Shown piece by piece: positions 25,769-33,887 of a stretch of 64,000 nucleotides of DNA; within the stretch, counting starts at the first letter, position 1; the number at the start of each line of letters is the position of its first letter. The translations under genes and the position numbers were made by a program. Below the pieces are notes generated by a model. It searched no databases. It was given only the letters and a program-made list of their open reading frames with translations, and had not been told where the DNA came from. The stretch is from Gangjinia marincola (GTDB taxonomy: Bacteria > Bacteroidota > Bacteroidia > Flavobacteriales > Flavobacteriaceae): NCBI RefSeq assembly GCF_039523415.1, contig NZ_BAAAFG010000016.1:310001-374000 (forward strand), read 5' to 3'.

Positions 25769-26860
25769 TTAATCAATATCAAAGCGTACGCCTAGTGAGA
25801 TGTTCTTGAGTCCGTTTGGATCGTTTTCAAAAATATCATTGAGATCGTATTTAGCGTAGAGTGCTACACCATTCCATCCCACATACGAACTCAATCCATA
25901 TACAAAGTCGTTAGCATTAAAGTTTCCTTTAACCTTTTCTTTTACACGATCCCCGTCTTCGTCATCAAATTTGTATTTCATTCTACTGGATAATCGTAAT
26001 CCGCCGTATCCCCCTATTCCAAAATGCAACTTATTATCGGTCGAGTATCGAATGCGATCTTCTTTTTCGATTCTTTTTGAGGGGCCAAATTCAAAATGAA
26101 TGGGAAAAACTAAGTTGTCATTTCTAAATTTAGATTTATCCAGGTCTAGCGGAAATTCAACTAGCTCAGTCACATCTCCGTTTTCTTCGTAAATACGATT
26201 ATCGGTGGGTTTTAATCCATTAAACTGAAAGGAGAACCCATACTTAAACCTTAACCAGTTTGAGTTTTTAAATACCCGCGTTTTCCAAGCTACTCCCAGT
26301 TCAAAAAAGCGGCTACCTGCAATTTTAAAATCAGAGTCTTCCAAAGATTGATCATCACCAATGGCATTGTTGAAGCCTATCCCAATCACCAAATCTGAGG
26401 TGGTGCGGCGATCATATTTTACAGGTCGATCCTCGTCTTTTTCATAGAATACACCAAAGACTTGATGATCGTCATCCTCATCACCGCCCAAGTTAATTTC
26501 TATTCGGCCCACGCCGTCTGCCCCTTCTAATCCATTGCGCTCTAGCAAGGCTATTTTGCTGTCTACGATAGAAATTCTATTTTCAATGTTTAGGGCACGT
26601 CGACGTGCTGCTTCTTTCTTTTGAGTTTCGGCTTCAGCCAGGGTGATTTCCCCTTTGGCAAGACGATCCTCAATCATTTCAACTTCTTTTTTTAGGGCTT
26701 CGCGCTCTTCGGCTTTTATAGTCTCTTTCTCTTTATTGAGATTTTCTATCCTGCGTTCTACGCGATAAACTTCAGTCGAATCTGTTTTAGTCTGCGCGTT
26801 GCTTGATAGACCTATGAAGCCCGCGGTGATTACTGCAATGTAAAGTACAATTGTTTTCAT
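25769..26860 (-). CDS. Predicted outer-membrane beta-barrel protein with coiled coil
   Basis: A 363-residue exported protein. Residues 1-22 form a Sec signal peptide ending at SNAQ. About 30-105 is a charged heptad region (YRVERRIENLNKEKETI, RALNIENRISIVDSKIALLE) that should form a coiled coil. The rest alternates hydrophobic and polar residues as in a beta barrel, with strands such as FFELGVAWKTRVF, LRFKYGFSFQFNGL, LHFGIGGYGGLRLS and GVALYAKYDLND, and it ends in a short strand ISLGVRFDID. The family is not recognised. It lies 139 bp downstream of the sigma and anti-sigma-like pair and may be their target or sensor partner, which is inference. Confidence 0.75.
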   Translation of the reverse strand: MKTIVLYIAVITAGFIGLSSNAQTKTDSTEVYRVERRIENLNKEKETIKAEEREALKKEVEMIEDRLAKGEITLAEAETQKKEAARRRALNIENRISIVDSKIALLERNGLEGADGVGRIEINLGGDEDDDHQVFGVFYEKDEDRPVKYDRRTTSDLVIGIGFNNAIGDDQSLEDSDFKIAGSRFFELGVAWKTRVFKNSNWLRFKYGFSFQFNGLKPTDNRIYEENGDVTELVEFPLDLDKSKFRNDNLVFPIHFEFGPSKRIEKEDRIRYSTDNKLHFGIGGYGGLRLSSRMKYKFDDEDGDRVKEKVKGNFNANDFVYGLSSYVGWNGVALYAKYDLNDIFENDPNGLKNISLGVRFDID

Positions 26861-26999
26861 GATGTTTGATGTTGATGCCCGCAGAACCTCTTCCCCGTAA
26901 GGGGAAAAGACCTTAGGCTGATTGATGAATAATTAATTACTGTTGATTTTTGATTGATATTAACTGCTCTTTACCCGGGATGAGAGCTGGCTAATTAGG

Positions 27000-27758
27000 T
27001 TAATCGTTGCGCTCTATAAAAGCGGTTCGAACGGTCTTGAATCCTTCTTTAAATACTTCAAACACTTTGTTGTTGAACGATTCTTCGGTTTCAACTTCTA
27101 CACTCTGCAAAAGTTTTTTTGCATTTACTTGTGCGTAAGAGGTGTTTTCTTTTTTCTGCGGAAGCTCAGCCATAGCATTTGCAAGTAGTGCATCTATTTC
27201 GGCGTCACTTACTGCATTTGTATTCGCTTCTTTAATTATAGATTGCTGAAACTCTTGCACCAAATTAGTTTGTGCTATCCCAACCGAAGCTGAAGTTAAC
27301 GTATCAACCAGAGTTTGTTCTTTGTTGAACGCTTTTGGCGTTGAGTGTTGAGCTAGTACACTTTCTGAAGAAGAACTCTTTTTTATGGTAGTTTTCATAC
27401 GGGTAGGATTCTCTACTATTTCTATTGCTTTATTTTCTGATTGATCTTTAGGTGTAGTATTTACCACCGCTTCTTGTGTATTCGTGATAGGAGTTGTTTT
27501 TTCTTCTATTTGCTCCTTAGGTTGGGTATCTCCTATAGTGGCCTGTGATTGAGAGAAGAAGTTAAACGCAAATAACCCTACCACCAACATCGCTGCGATA
27601 CCCGCACTTACACCGTACCAAAAGAAATACGTTGGCTTTTTCTTTTCTTCTTGCAAGTCTAATTGTTGGGAAAGCTTCTCCCAATTCCCTGCAGAAGGTG
27701 AAATGCTGCGCTTATCCAACGCCTCCTTCACTTTTCTATCTAGATTATTTGATTCCAT
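27000..27758 (-). CDS. One-pass membrane protein, probable anti-sigma factor
   Basis: About 252 residues. A cytoplasmic N-terminus of about 45 residues (LDRKVKEALDKRSISPSAGNWEKLSQQLD) is followed by one membrane helix (YFFWYGVSAGIAAMLVVGLFAF) and a long, low-complexity periplasmic part rich in T, S, Q and E. No zinc-binding anti-sigma motif was seen. The call rests on topology and on overlap with the ECF sigma gene. The ATG at 27758 gives MESNNLDRK and overlaps the sigma gene by 14 bp; an earlier start at 27779 is open. Co-translation with the sigma factor is likely. Confidence 0.65.
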   Translation of the reverse strand: MESNNLDRKVKEALDKRSISPSAGNWEKLSQQLDLQEEKKKPTYFFWYGVSAGIAAMLVVGLFAFNFFSQSQATIGDTQPKEQIEEKTTPITNTQEAVVNTTPKDQSENKAIEIVENPTRMKTTIKKSSSSESVLAQHSTPKAFNKEQTLVDTLTSASVGIAQTNLVQEFQQSIIKEANTNAVSDAEIDALLANAMAELPQKKENTSYAQVNAKKLLQSVEVETEESFNNKVFEVFKEGFKTVRTAFIERND

Positions 27759-28308
27759 GTTCGCTATTTTTTTGTGCATTCAGTTTTTGCTGAAGCATGT
27801 TTCTTGCTTTAAATAATTGAGATTTTGAGGTGCTTTCTTTGATCTCTAATAAGGTGGCTATTTCGTGATGCTTATAGCCTTCTACCGCATACATTAAAAA
27901 GACCGTTTTATATCCCTGTGGCAGCTCATCAATACATCGTTGGATATAATCTGTGTCACTACTCATCACAGGTGATTCACTTATACCGGCGTGATCTTCT
28001 ACTTCCTCATCCCAAAATCTTAAAGCTTTATTACTCCGCAGAAAAGAAATTGATTCGCGCACCATAATTTTACGAATCCAACCTTCAAAACTTCCCGCAT
28101 GTTTAAACGATTTAAGGTAAGTAAATACTTTTAAAAATCCGGTGTTCAATACTTCTTCAGCATACTGAATGTCTTTGACATACTGCCGACATACACTTAG
28201 CATTTTTGCCGCATGTTGATCGTAAATGCACTGTTGTGCATGCCGATCGTTTTTTTGGGCTCTTTTGATGAGCTGCTTTTCGTTAGTATGTAATTGAATT
28301 AGTTTCAC
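27745..28308 (-). CDS. ECF-type RNA polymerase sigma factor
   Basis: A 187-residue sigma-70 family factor. Region 2 includes IYDQHAAKMLSVCRQYVKD and YAEEVLNTGFLKVFTYLKSF, and the -10 recognition side has SFEGWIRKIMVRESISFLR. Region 4 includes IDELPQGYKTVFLMYAVEGYKHHEIATLL and the helix-turn-helix ESTSKSQLFKARNMLQ. No region 3 is present, as usual for ECF factors. The gene overlaps the membrane protein gene downstream (14-35 bp). The 249 bp upstream (28309-28557) hold no convincing gene. Confidence 0.92.
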   Translation of the reverse strand: MKLIQLHTNEKQLIKRAQKNDRHAQQCIYDQHAAKMLSVCRQYVKDIQYAEEVLNTGFLKVFTYLKSFKHAGSFEGWIRKIMVRESISFLRSNKALRFWDEEVEDHAGISESPVMSSDTDYIQRCIDELPQGYKTVFLMYAVEGYKHHEIATLLEIKESTSKSQLFKARNMLQQKLNAQKNSEHGIK

Positions 28309-28557
28309 CTTAATGAGTTAGTACGGCCTTCTATACATAAAGACGCAAATCGATGTAAAAGGGTTGCCTGAAGGTAGAAAAAAATTTATATTTTGTTTCA
28401 ACTAATTGAAAATCAATATTCTAAAAATAATAAATTGTATGAGTATATTCATCTCCAATATTTTAAGTCTATGAGTATTAAGAAAAATAAACTTAAAGGC
28501 AAATCTAAACTAGACGCAAATGAATTTGGAATTTAGTATGTTGAAATTTGCCCCGGC

Positions 28558-29535
28558 TTATCTCTTGCGGTCAATAACATAATTCACCATAAGTTCCAGT
28601 CCATCTTTATAAGGAGACGTCGGGAATTGCTCTAGGAGCTTAAGGGCTTTATCTTTGAAGGTGTGCATTTTTGCGATGGCATAGTCTAAACCGCCTTCTT
28701 CTTTTACAAAGCTGATGACCTCTTTTACCCTTTTTTTATCTTTGTTGTGGTTCTTAATCGAATTAATGAGCCAGTTACGCTCTTTAGAAGAAACTTTATT
28801 GAGGACATATATTAAAGGAAGCGTCATTTTTTGTTCTTTGATGTCGATCCCGGTGGGCTTACCAATTTTCTCTTCGCCGTAATCAAATAAATCATCTTTG
28901 ATTTGAAACGCCATCCCAATGAGTTCACCAAAATGGCGCATGTCCTCCACACAATTAGCGTCACTATTGACCGATGCTGCGCCTAAGCTACAGCAGGATG
29001 CGATAAGGGTTGCTGTTTTTTGCCTAATGATTTCGTAGTAGACCTCCTCGGTAATGTCCAGTCTTCGGGCTTTTTCGATTTGAAGTAATTCCCCTTCGAC
29101 CACCTCACGAACAGCCACCGAGATGATTTTGAGTAAATCGAAATCTTCGTGTTCAATACAAAGCAACATTCCTTTAGAAAGCAGGTAATCCCCAACTAAA
29201 ACGGCAATTTTGTTCTTCCATAACGCATTGATAGAGAAAAATCCGCGTCTGCGGTTACTGTCATCGACCACATCGTCATGCACCAGTGAAGCAGTGTGAA
29301 TTAGCTCTATCACTGATGCTCCGCGATACGTTCGTTCATTGACCGTACCATTACTCACCATTTTAGCCACTAAAAACACAAACATGGGTCGCATTTGTTT
29401 GCCCTTGCGATTTACAATATAATGAGTGATCCTGTTGAGTAGTGCGACTTGAGAGGACATGGACTGATAGAACTTTTTTTCAAAAAGATCCATCTCCTGC
29501 TCAATGGGAAGTTTTATTTGTGAGATTACTTTCAC
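28558..29535 (-). CDS. Polyprenyl diphosphate synthase
   Basis: Trans-prenyltransferase that elongates isoprenoid diphosphates, probably for menaquinone side chains. The first aspartate-rich motif is HDDVVDDSNRRRG and the second QIKDDLFDYGEEKIGKPTGID; both DDxxD sites are intact. KQMRPMFVFLVAKMV and VGDYLLSKG are also typical. The 325 residues match octaprenyl-type enzymes. The frame starts at a GTG at 29535. A -7-like TACCTTTG at 29543-29550 sits only 7 nt before this GTG, so the transcript may be nearly leaderless or a start at the M of MDLFEKK may be used. Chain length cannot be read with certainty. Confidence 0.9.
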   Translation of the reverse strand: MKVISQIKLPIEQEMDLFEKKFYQSMSSQVALLNRITHYIVNRKGKQMRPMFVFLVAKMVSNGTVNERTYRGASVIELIHTASLVHDDVVDDSNRRRGFFSINALWKNKIAVLVGDYLLSKGMLLCIEHEDFDLLKIISVAVREVVEGELLQIEKARRLDITEEVYYEIIRQKTATLIASCCSLGAASVNSDANCVEDMRHFGELIGMAFQIKDDLFDYGEEKIGKPTGIDIKEQKMTLPLIYVLNKVSSKERNWLINSIKNHNKDKKRVKEVISFVKEEGGLDYAIAKMHTFKDKALKLLEQFPTSPYKDGLELMVNYVIDRKR

Positions 29536-29569
29536 TTAGAGGCAAAGGTAGTTTATAATCAGATGAACT

Positions 29570-32113
29570 TTAATCGACACTTGACTGTTGAGGTTTGTTC
29601 CTATATAATGATTTATCCACACGAGTAATCATTTGTGATTTATCTAGATTAATTCCTACAAAGTTCTCTACCTGTTTTATTGCCTCTTCTGGAGAATCCA
29701 CTAAAGATTTATAATCTACGTATATTAACTCAACCCCTGGCTCTGTATCTTTCCATATGTCAATACTTTCTAGTTGATTATGAAATGCGTTGAATAATTT
29801 CAACGGGACTGTATCTATATTCTTGCCAACCATTTTTCGCTGAGATTGGATGACCTCATTAATGTCTCTTTTCATAAAGATCACTTTATAGCGGTACTTA
29901 GGATCTAAATATTTAAGCAGTGGAGCTACAACTTTTACAGTTTTTGACTTAGCAGTTGCAAGCCAAGAATTATCTTTATGAATCGACATTACGGGTTCAA
30001 ATTCGTAATATCCTTTTGGATTCGAAATATCTGCTTCTCTCTTATTATCTGTAAGGATATCTAACCCTCCGCTTTCCAACATTTGCATCATCAAAGAAGT
30101 TCCAGATCTTGGCAGTCCAGAAACAATTACGATCTGATTTTCGATGAACTTATTGGTGGTCTTATTAGATAGCTTTAAAGATATATTTCTCTTATCCTCA
30201 ATATTCTCTATAGCTCTTTTAGCTTTTTCTGAAATATCAGATTTAATTCTGACAGCAGTTTGGAAAGCTAGCCGGGCATTTTCAATATCTCCTAATTTCT
30301 CTAACGATCTTCCAAGAATATAATGTGCGCTTGGAAAATTTTTCACAAGTTCTATACTTGTAAGAGAATGATCTACTGCAGACTCATAATCCTTCAACAT
30401 AAATAGTGTTTCGGCTAAACCACGATGGTACTGTGCTTTATCAGGTTCAATTTCAATTGCTCTTGAGAATGCCTCTTTAGACTGATCATAATTTCTTAAT
30501 CCATAATGCAACCTACCTATCCTAAACCAAAGTTCTCCTGAATTTCTTTTACTTTTTTGAGACTCCAGTATATTTAAGGCTTTTAATGGTTGCCCTAGAC
30601 CCAATAGAATATCAGATTCTGGGAAGAACAGATTATATCGTACCTTAGTTTTACTCTTTTTTAGATCTTCTAAGTACCTTTTAGCATCTAAAAACTCATT
30701 TGATTTAATAGACAAAGAAATTAAATCCATTAGAACAGGTCCTTTTTCTTCTAGTTTATCCTCGTTCATCAAATCATTTAGAATTTTTTTTGCTTCTATA
30801 AAGTTTCGTTGACCTAAATAAACCCTGGCCAAATTGTGCTTGAGGTCAGATTGAGTTTTAAATATTGCCTTCTCTTTATCTTCATCTAAGCTGTCAATAT
30901 ATCCCAATTCTATTAGCTGTTGCATGGCTTCGCTATCTGACAGTACACTACTACCTTCCTCTTTTTCTATTTCTCCAAAATCACCTTTCAACTTATCCCA
31001 ACTATCGACGAAAGTGGGAGTTATTCTGTCTTTATATATTTCGGAAAGAACTTTTCCATCCATATCTTTTCCTATGGCAAGTCCAAAATGATGCAAAATA
31101 GTTGGAGCAATATCGACTAATCCTAATCCAAAGACTTTTTCATTTTTCTTTATTCCGGGTCCGGCTGCTACAAATATTCCAAACTGTCTATGTTCCAAGG
31201 CAGGAGCAGCTTGAACACTAGGCATATTTAAAATTCTTTTATAACCCGATTCAAATCCATGGTCAGACATCACAATAACGGTAGTATCAGCGTCAATGAG
31301 TTCAAGCTTTCTCGCCAGCATCATATCTTGAAAACGATAAGCTCCATAAATAGCATCTTTATAAATTTCAAATAGCTCTGATGTTATTCCATCTAACTTA
31401 GGAGGATGAAATTTCATATAAGAATGACAAAAGTGGTCTATAAGATCATAATATACAGCGGTAAAATCCCAATCTGTTGTTCTTAGTAATTTAGTTACCG
31501 CGTTATGAACGGAAACGTTTGATGCCATTATTTTTGAAAAGCTCTTTAAGCCTTTATCCTTTTCTTGATCAATTTTATTAGCTAAAGGAAAAAACGGCAA
31601 TATGTGTTCCTTTGTAATTTCAAAAGGGAACATTCGCAAATCCTTTAATTCATCTTTCATGTTTTGCGGATGAATAGTAGATGGTTCAATTGGTGTTTGT
31701 TTTTTGGGATCTGCACTTACCTTTTGAAACTTATCTGAAACAACTACTCCATTAATAGGCTCAGCGGGATAACTAGGCCACCAACCAACGACATTACTAG
31801 TAAATCCCTGGTTATGTAAAATATTCCAAACAGCTCTACTTTTCCTAGAATTAGTTGTGACCGAACGAACTCCGGACATATCAGGCATTACCTCTACAAA
31901 TCCAAGGACACCATGCTTATCTGGAGTTTTTCCCGTAGCTACTGTCGACCATAACATAGGGGAATATGGAGGGTTTAATGTACTCATATTCCCATAAACA
32001 CCACGATCAATTAAGCTTTTCAAAGCTGGCATATGACCGCTTTTTAATAGAGAACCGATTATTTTCCAATCTGCCGCATCCCAACCAATGAGTAATAATT
32101 TTTTTCTATTCAA
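29570..32113 (-). CDS. Fusion: alkaline-phosphatase-superfamily hydrolase, TPR region, sulfotransferase
   Basis: An 847-residue cytoplasmic-looking protein with three parts. Residues 1 to about 370 form a type I phosphodiesterase/pyrophosphatase-like domain: metal ligand D12 in GWDAAD, SPMLWSTVATGKTPDKHG with S51 at the nucleophile position, DLIDHFCH, and SDHGFESG. About 400-640 is a helical TPR solenoid (AKKILNDLM, PLKALNILES, AFSRAIEIEPDKAQYHRGLAE, YILGRSLEKLGDIENARLAF). About 655-847 is a sulfotransferase with the 5'-phosphosulfate loop SGLPRSGTSLMM and a second motif FMKRDINEVIQSQRKM. No signal peptide is visible. The start is a TTG at 32113 that overlaps the stop of a 49-codon ORF. Substrates are unknown; PAPS as donor is inferred from the fold. 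Confidence 0.88.
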   Translation of the reverse strand: MNRKKLLLIGWDAADWKIIGSLLKSGHMPALKSLIDRGVYGNMSTLNPPYSPMLWSTVATGKTPDKHGVLGFVEVMPDMSGVRSVTTNSRKSRAVWNILHNQGFTSNVVGWWPSYPAEPINGVVVSDKFQKVSADPKKQTPIEPSTIHPQNMKDELKDLRMFPFEITKEHILPFFPLANKIDQEKDKGLKSFSKIMASNVSVHNAVTKLLRTTDWDFTAVYYDLIDHFCHSYMKFHPPKLDGITSELFEIYKDAIYGAYRFQDMMLARKLELIDADTTVIVMSDHGFESGYKRILNMPSVQAAPALEHRQFGIFVAAGPGIKKNEKVFGLGLVDIAPTILHHFGLAIGKDMDGKVLSEIYKDRITPTFVDSWDKLKGDFGEIEKEEGSSVLSDSEAMQQLIELGYIDSLDEDKEKAIFKTQSDLKHNLARVYLGQRNFIEAKKILNDLMNEDKLEEKGPVLMDLISLSIKSNEFLDAKRYLEDLKKSKTKVRYNLFFPESDILLGLGQPLKALNILESQKSKRNSGELWFRIGRLHYGLRNYDQSKEAFSRAIEIEPDKAQYHRGLAETLFMLKDYESAVDHSLTSIELVKNFPSAHYILGRSLEKLGDIENARLAFQTAVRIKSDISEKAKRAIENIEDKRNISLKLSNKTTNKFIENQIVIVSGLPRSGTSLMMQMLESGGLDILTDNKREADISNPKGYYEFEPVMSIHKDNSWLATAKSKTVKVVAPLLKYLDPKYRYKVIFMKRDINEVIQSQRKMVGKNIDTVPLKLFNAFHNQLESIDIWKDTEPGVELIYVDYKSLVDSPEEAIKQVENFVGINLDKSQMITRVDKSLYRNKPQQSSVD

Positions 32114-32255
32114 AATTTATGTCTTTATTATTTTTCTTTTTCAGTGCTCTCCATCTTTCAAAAATCAAATCCCCATAGGCCAAATGACCAAGTGAACTTT
32201 CTATGGGAATATCTATTTTTTTTTCTATTGCCATTTTCTTCTTTATGGAATCCAT
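32106..32255 (-). CDS. 49-residue ORF overlapping the phosphatase-sulfotransferase gene
   Basis: An ATG at 32255 opens a frame of 49 codons ending at a TAG at 32106-32108. The basic and acidic N-terminal part is followed by SLGHLAYGDLIFERWRALK and a lysine-rich tail. The stop overlaps the TTG start of the 847-residue fusion gene by 8 bp, the kind of overlap seen in translationally coupled pairs. Codon content looks like the neighbouring genes, and no competing gene lies on either strand. I do not recognise a family. It could also be a leader peptide for the downstream gene. Confidence 0.5.
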   Translation of the reverse strand: MDSIKKKMAIEKKIDIPIESSLGHLAYGDLIFERWRALKKKNNKDINFE

Positions 32256-32361
32256 ATTAACATAGTTTGGTTGTTTAATCAGAAAATTCTAACTTACCCC
32301 CTTGAAAAGAGTAGCTAAAATAATAAAACTACTCATGGATCATACTTTAAACACTATTATT

Positions 32362-33177
32362 ATGAAAAAAATTACTTCTAAAAAGTTACTTAAGTACGGC
32401 GCTATGTCTGCAGCTATACTTGGAGCTTCAAGCGCTACAGGTCAAATCGTTTATACCGATTTAGATCCTGATCAAGATAGTCAAACAGGCGATGCTTTTC
32501 CGTTTGATTTAAATGATGATGGAATAGATGATTTTAGTTTAGATATTTTCGATGCTGCCGGTGGACCTGGGGCAGTTATTTTTCCAGGAATCAATGGTTC
32601 TGTGAACTCAAGTAATGGTTTTATTGGTTTTACTGCGGGTAATTATACGTATCCTGCTAACCTTTCAAGTGGCGCTGTGATCGATGGAAATGCTACTATA
32701 GTTGAAGGTAATCGAGGTGATCTAAATTTTTACGGATGCGCTTACTCTAATAGTCAGTTTTGCGATGACACTATTGACGGTTTTATTGGATTAAAATTTG
32801 TCGTTGATGGGAATACTCACTATGGATGGGTAAGACTTGACCTTACGGGTGATGCATCCAATATGATTATTAAAGATTTTGCCTTTAATGCTACTCCAGA
32901 TACTGCTATTAACGCAGGTGATCAAGGAGATCTTAGTATTGAAGACTCTGTTTTTGAAGGATTTGATTATTTTAATAATAACGATGAGCTTACACTAAGA
33001 GCTAGTAATTCTTTAGAAAAGGTAGAAATTTTTAATGTATTGGGACAAAAAGTTACTTCTCAATTATTAAATAATCAAACTGAAACTATTCAAATTAATT
33101 CATTAGAAAGTGGTGTTTATTTCGTTAACGCCGTTATCGAGGGTAGAAATAAATCTTTCAAAATTACGAAACGATAA
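32362..33177 (+). CDS. Secreted protein with type IX sorting domain
   Basis: About 271 residues from the ATG at 32362. The frame is open 20 codons further upstream, but only this ATG gives a normal signal peptide: MKKITSKKLLKYG, then a hydrophobic stretch ending at SATGQ. The body is rich in G, D and N (LDPDQDSQTGDAFPFDLNDDGIDDFSLDI), with CAYSNSQFCDD as its only cysteine pair and HYGWVRLDLTGD typical of a family of flavobacterial surface proteins. The last 80 residues form a type A sorting domain for T9SS: LRASNSLEKVEIFNVLGQKV, then LESGVYFVNAVIEG and a basic end KITKR. The specific function is unknown. Confidence 0.8.
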   Translation: MKKITSKKLLKYGAMSAAILGASSATGQIVYTDLDPDQDSQTGDAFPFDLNDDGIDDFSLDIFDAAGGPGAVIFPGINGSVNSSNGFIGFTAGNYTYPANLSSGAVIDGNATIVEGNRGDLNFYGCAYSNSQFCDDTIDGFIGLKFVVDGNTHYGWVRLDLTGDASNMIIKDFAFNATPDTAINAGDQGDLSIEDSVFEGFDYFNNNDELTLRASNSLEKVEIFNVLGQKVTSQLLNNQTETIQINSLESGVYFVNAVIEGRNKSFKITKR

Positions 33178-33205
33178 TAATACCACAACATAAATGTAAC
33201 AAAAA

Positions 33206-33231
33206 CTCGGGGAAATCCCCGGGTTTTTTAT
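33206..33231. terminator. Bidirectional intrinsic terminator
   Basis: CTCGGGG-AAAT-CCCCGGG forms a 7-pair stem flanked by AAAAA and TTTTTT, so it can end transcription from both the T9SS protein gene (plus strand) and the convergent MazG-like gene, whose stop codon it touches. Confidence 0.85.
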
Positions 33232-33614
33232 TTCTCAAGAATACTTGAAATATCAGGCTTAAAATAATTTGGCCCCTTTAACACCTTACCGTCTTCTCTA
33301 TAAATAGGTTTACCATCTTGACCCAATTTACTCATATTGCTATCTTGTATCTCATCAAAGACACTATCAATAACATCATGCATGCCGTGTTCTATAATCG
33401 TTCCGCAAAGAATATATAACATATCGCCCAGTGCATCTGCCACCTCTATAAGATCGTTATTATTTGCCGCTTCCAAGTATTCTTCATTTTCCTCCCGCAT
33501 TAATTTATAACGAAGTAAATTTTTTTCTTTTCCTAAGTCGGCGGTTGGCATTTCCTTTTGATCTAATCCAAAAGTTTCGTGAAACTGGCTTACGGCGTTG
33601 GTATATTTCTTCAT
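33228..33614 (-). CDS. MazG-like nucleoside triphosphate pyrophosphohydrolase
   Basis: A 128-residue all-alpha NTP pyrophosphohydrolase-like protein. The metal-binding pattern ExxE...ExxD appears as LMREENEEYLEAANNNDLIEVADALGDMLYILCG, written here in sections: REENEEY near residue 40 and EVADALGDMLYI near 57. C-terminal residues GQDGKPIYREDGKVLKGPNY are typical of the phage/bacterial MazG-like subgroup close to HisE. It is likely a house-cleaning or dNTP-related hydrolase; the nucleotide preference cannot be read from sequence. It shares a bidirectional terminator with the convergent T9SS protein gene. Confidence 0.85.
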   Translation of the reverse strand: MKKYTNAVSQFHETFGLDQKEMPTADLGKEKNLLRYKLMREENEEYLEAANNNDLIEVADALGDMLYILCGTIIEHGMHDVIDSVFDEIQDSNMSKLGQDGKPIYREDGKVLKGPNYFKPDISSILEK

Positions 33615-33647
33615 GGATAAACTGTATTTTTGTGTAAAAATAGAAAA

Positions 33648-33836
33648 ATGTTTTCCACCGGTCAGCTCATCTTTGCATCACTTTTCCTTGTAGGCTTTAT
33701 TTTAATTTTAATCATTTCCTATCGAAAGGATACTAAGCTACACGCCAAATATTACAAAGGAAGCATTTTTGTGCTTATAGGATTTATACTTTTTATCGTC
33801 GGACTCTTTTTATTTAAAATTTATATCAAAGAGTAG
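33648..33836 (+). CDS. Small two-helix membrane protein
   Basis: A 62-residue protein from the ATG at 33648 (a TTG 18 bp earlier is in frame but unlikely). Two hydrophobic segments, LIFASLFLVGFILILIISY and IFVLIGFILFIVGLFLF, flank the hydrophilic loop RKDTKLHAKYYKG. No family is recognised. A TATTTTTG box at 33625-33632 matches the -7 consensus 15 nt before the ATG, which supports independent expression; the nearest TTG (33598-33600) is slightly too far away. It is divergent from the MazG-like gene, with only 33 bp between starts. Confidence 0.7.
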   Translation: MFSTGQLIFASLFLVGFILILIISYRKDTKLHAKYYKGSIFVLIGFILFIVGLFLFKIYIKE

Positions 33837-33887
33837 TTAACCTTTCTCATTTGCGTTCATAAAAGGTATAAACCAAAATGAACAAAA

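Noticed and set aside
26885..26912. Hairpin CTTCCCC-GTAA-GGGGAAAAG as a terminator
   Set aside because: It lacks a T run on the side that would end the upstream genes, so it is only a weak hairpin.
28471..28536. A 21-codon ORF (MSIKKNKLKGKSKLDANEFGI) on the plus strand between the sigma factor and polyprenyl synthase genes
   Set aside because: It looked like a possible precursor peptide, but it is very short and has no cleavage motif, no promoter match and no modifying enzyme nearby.
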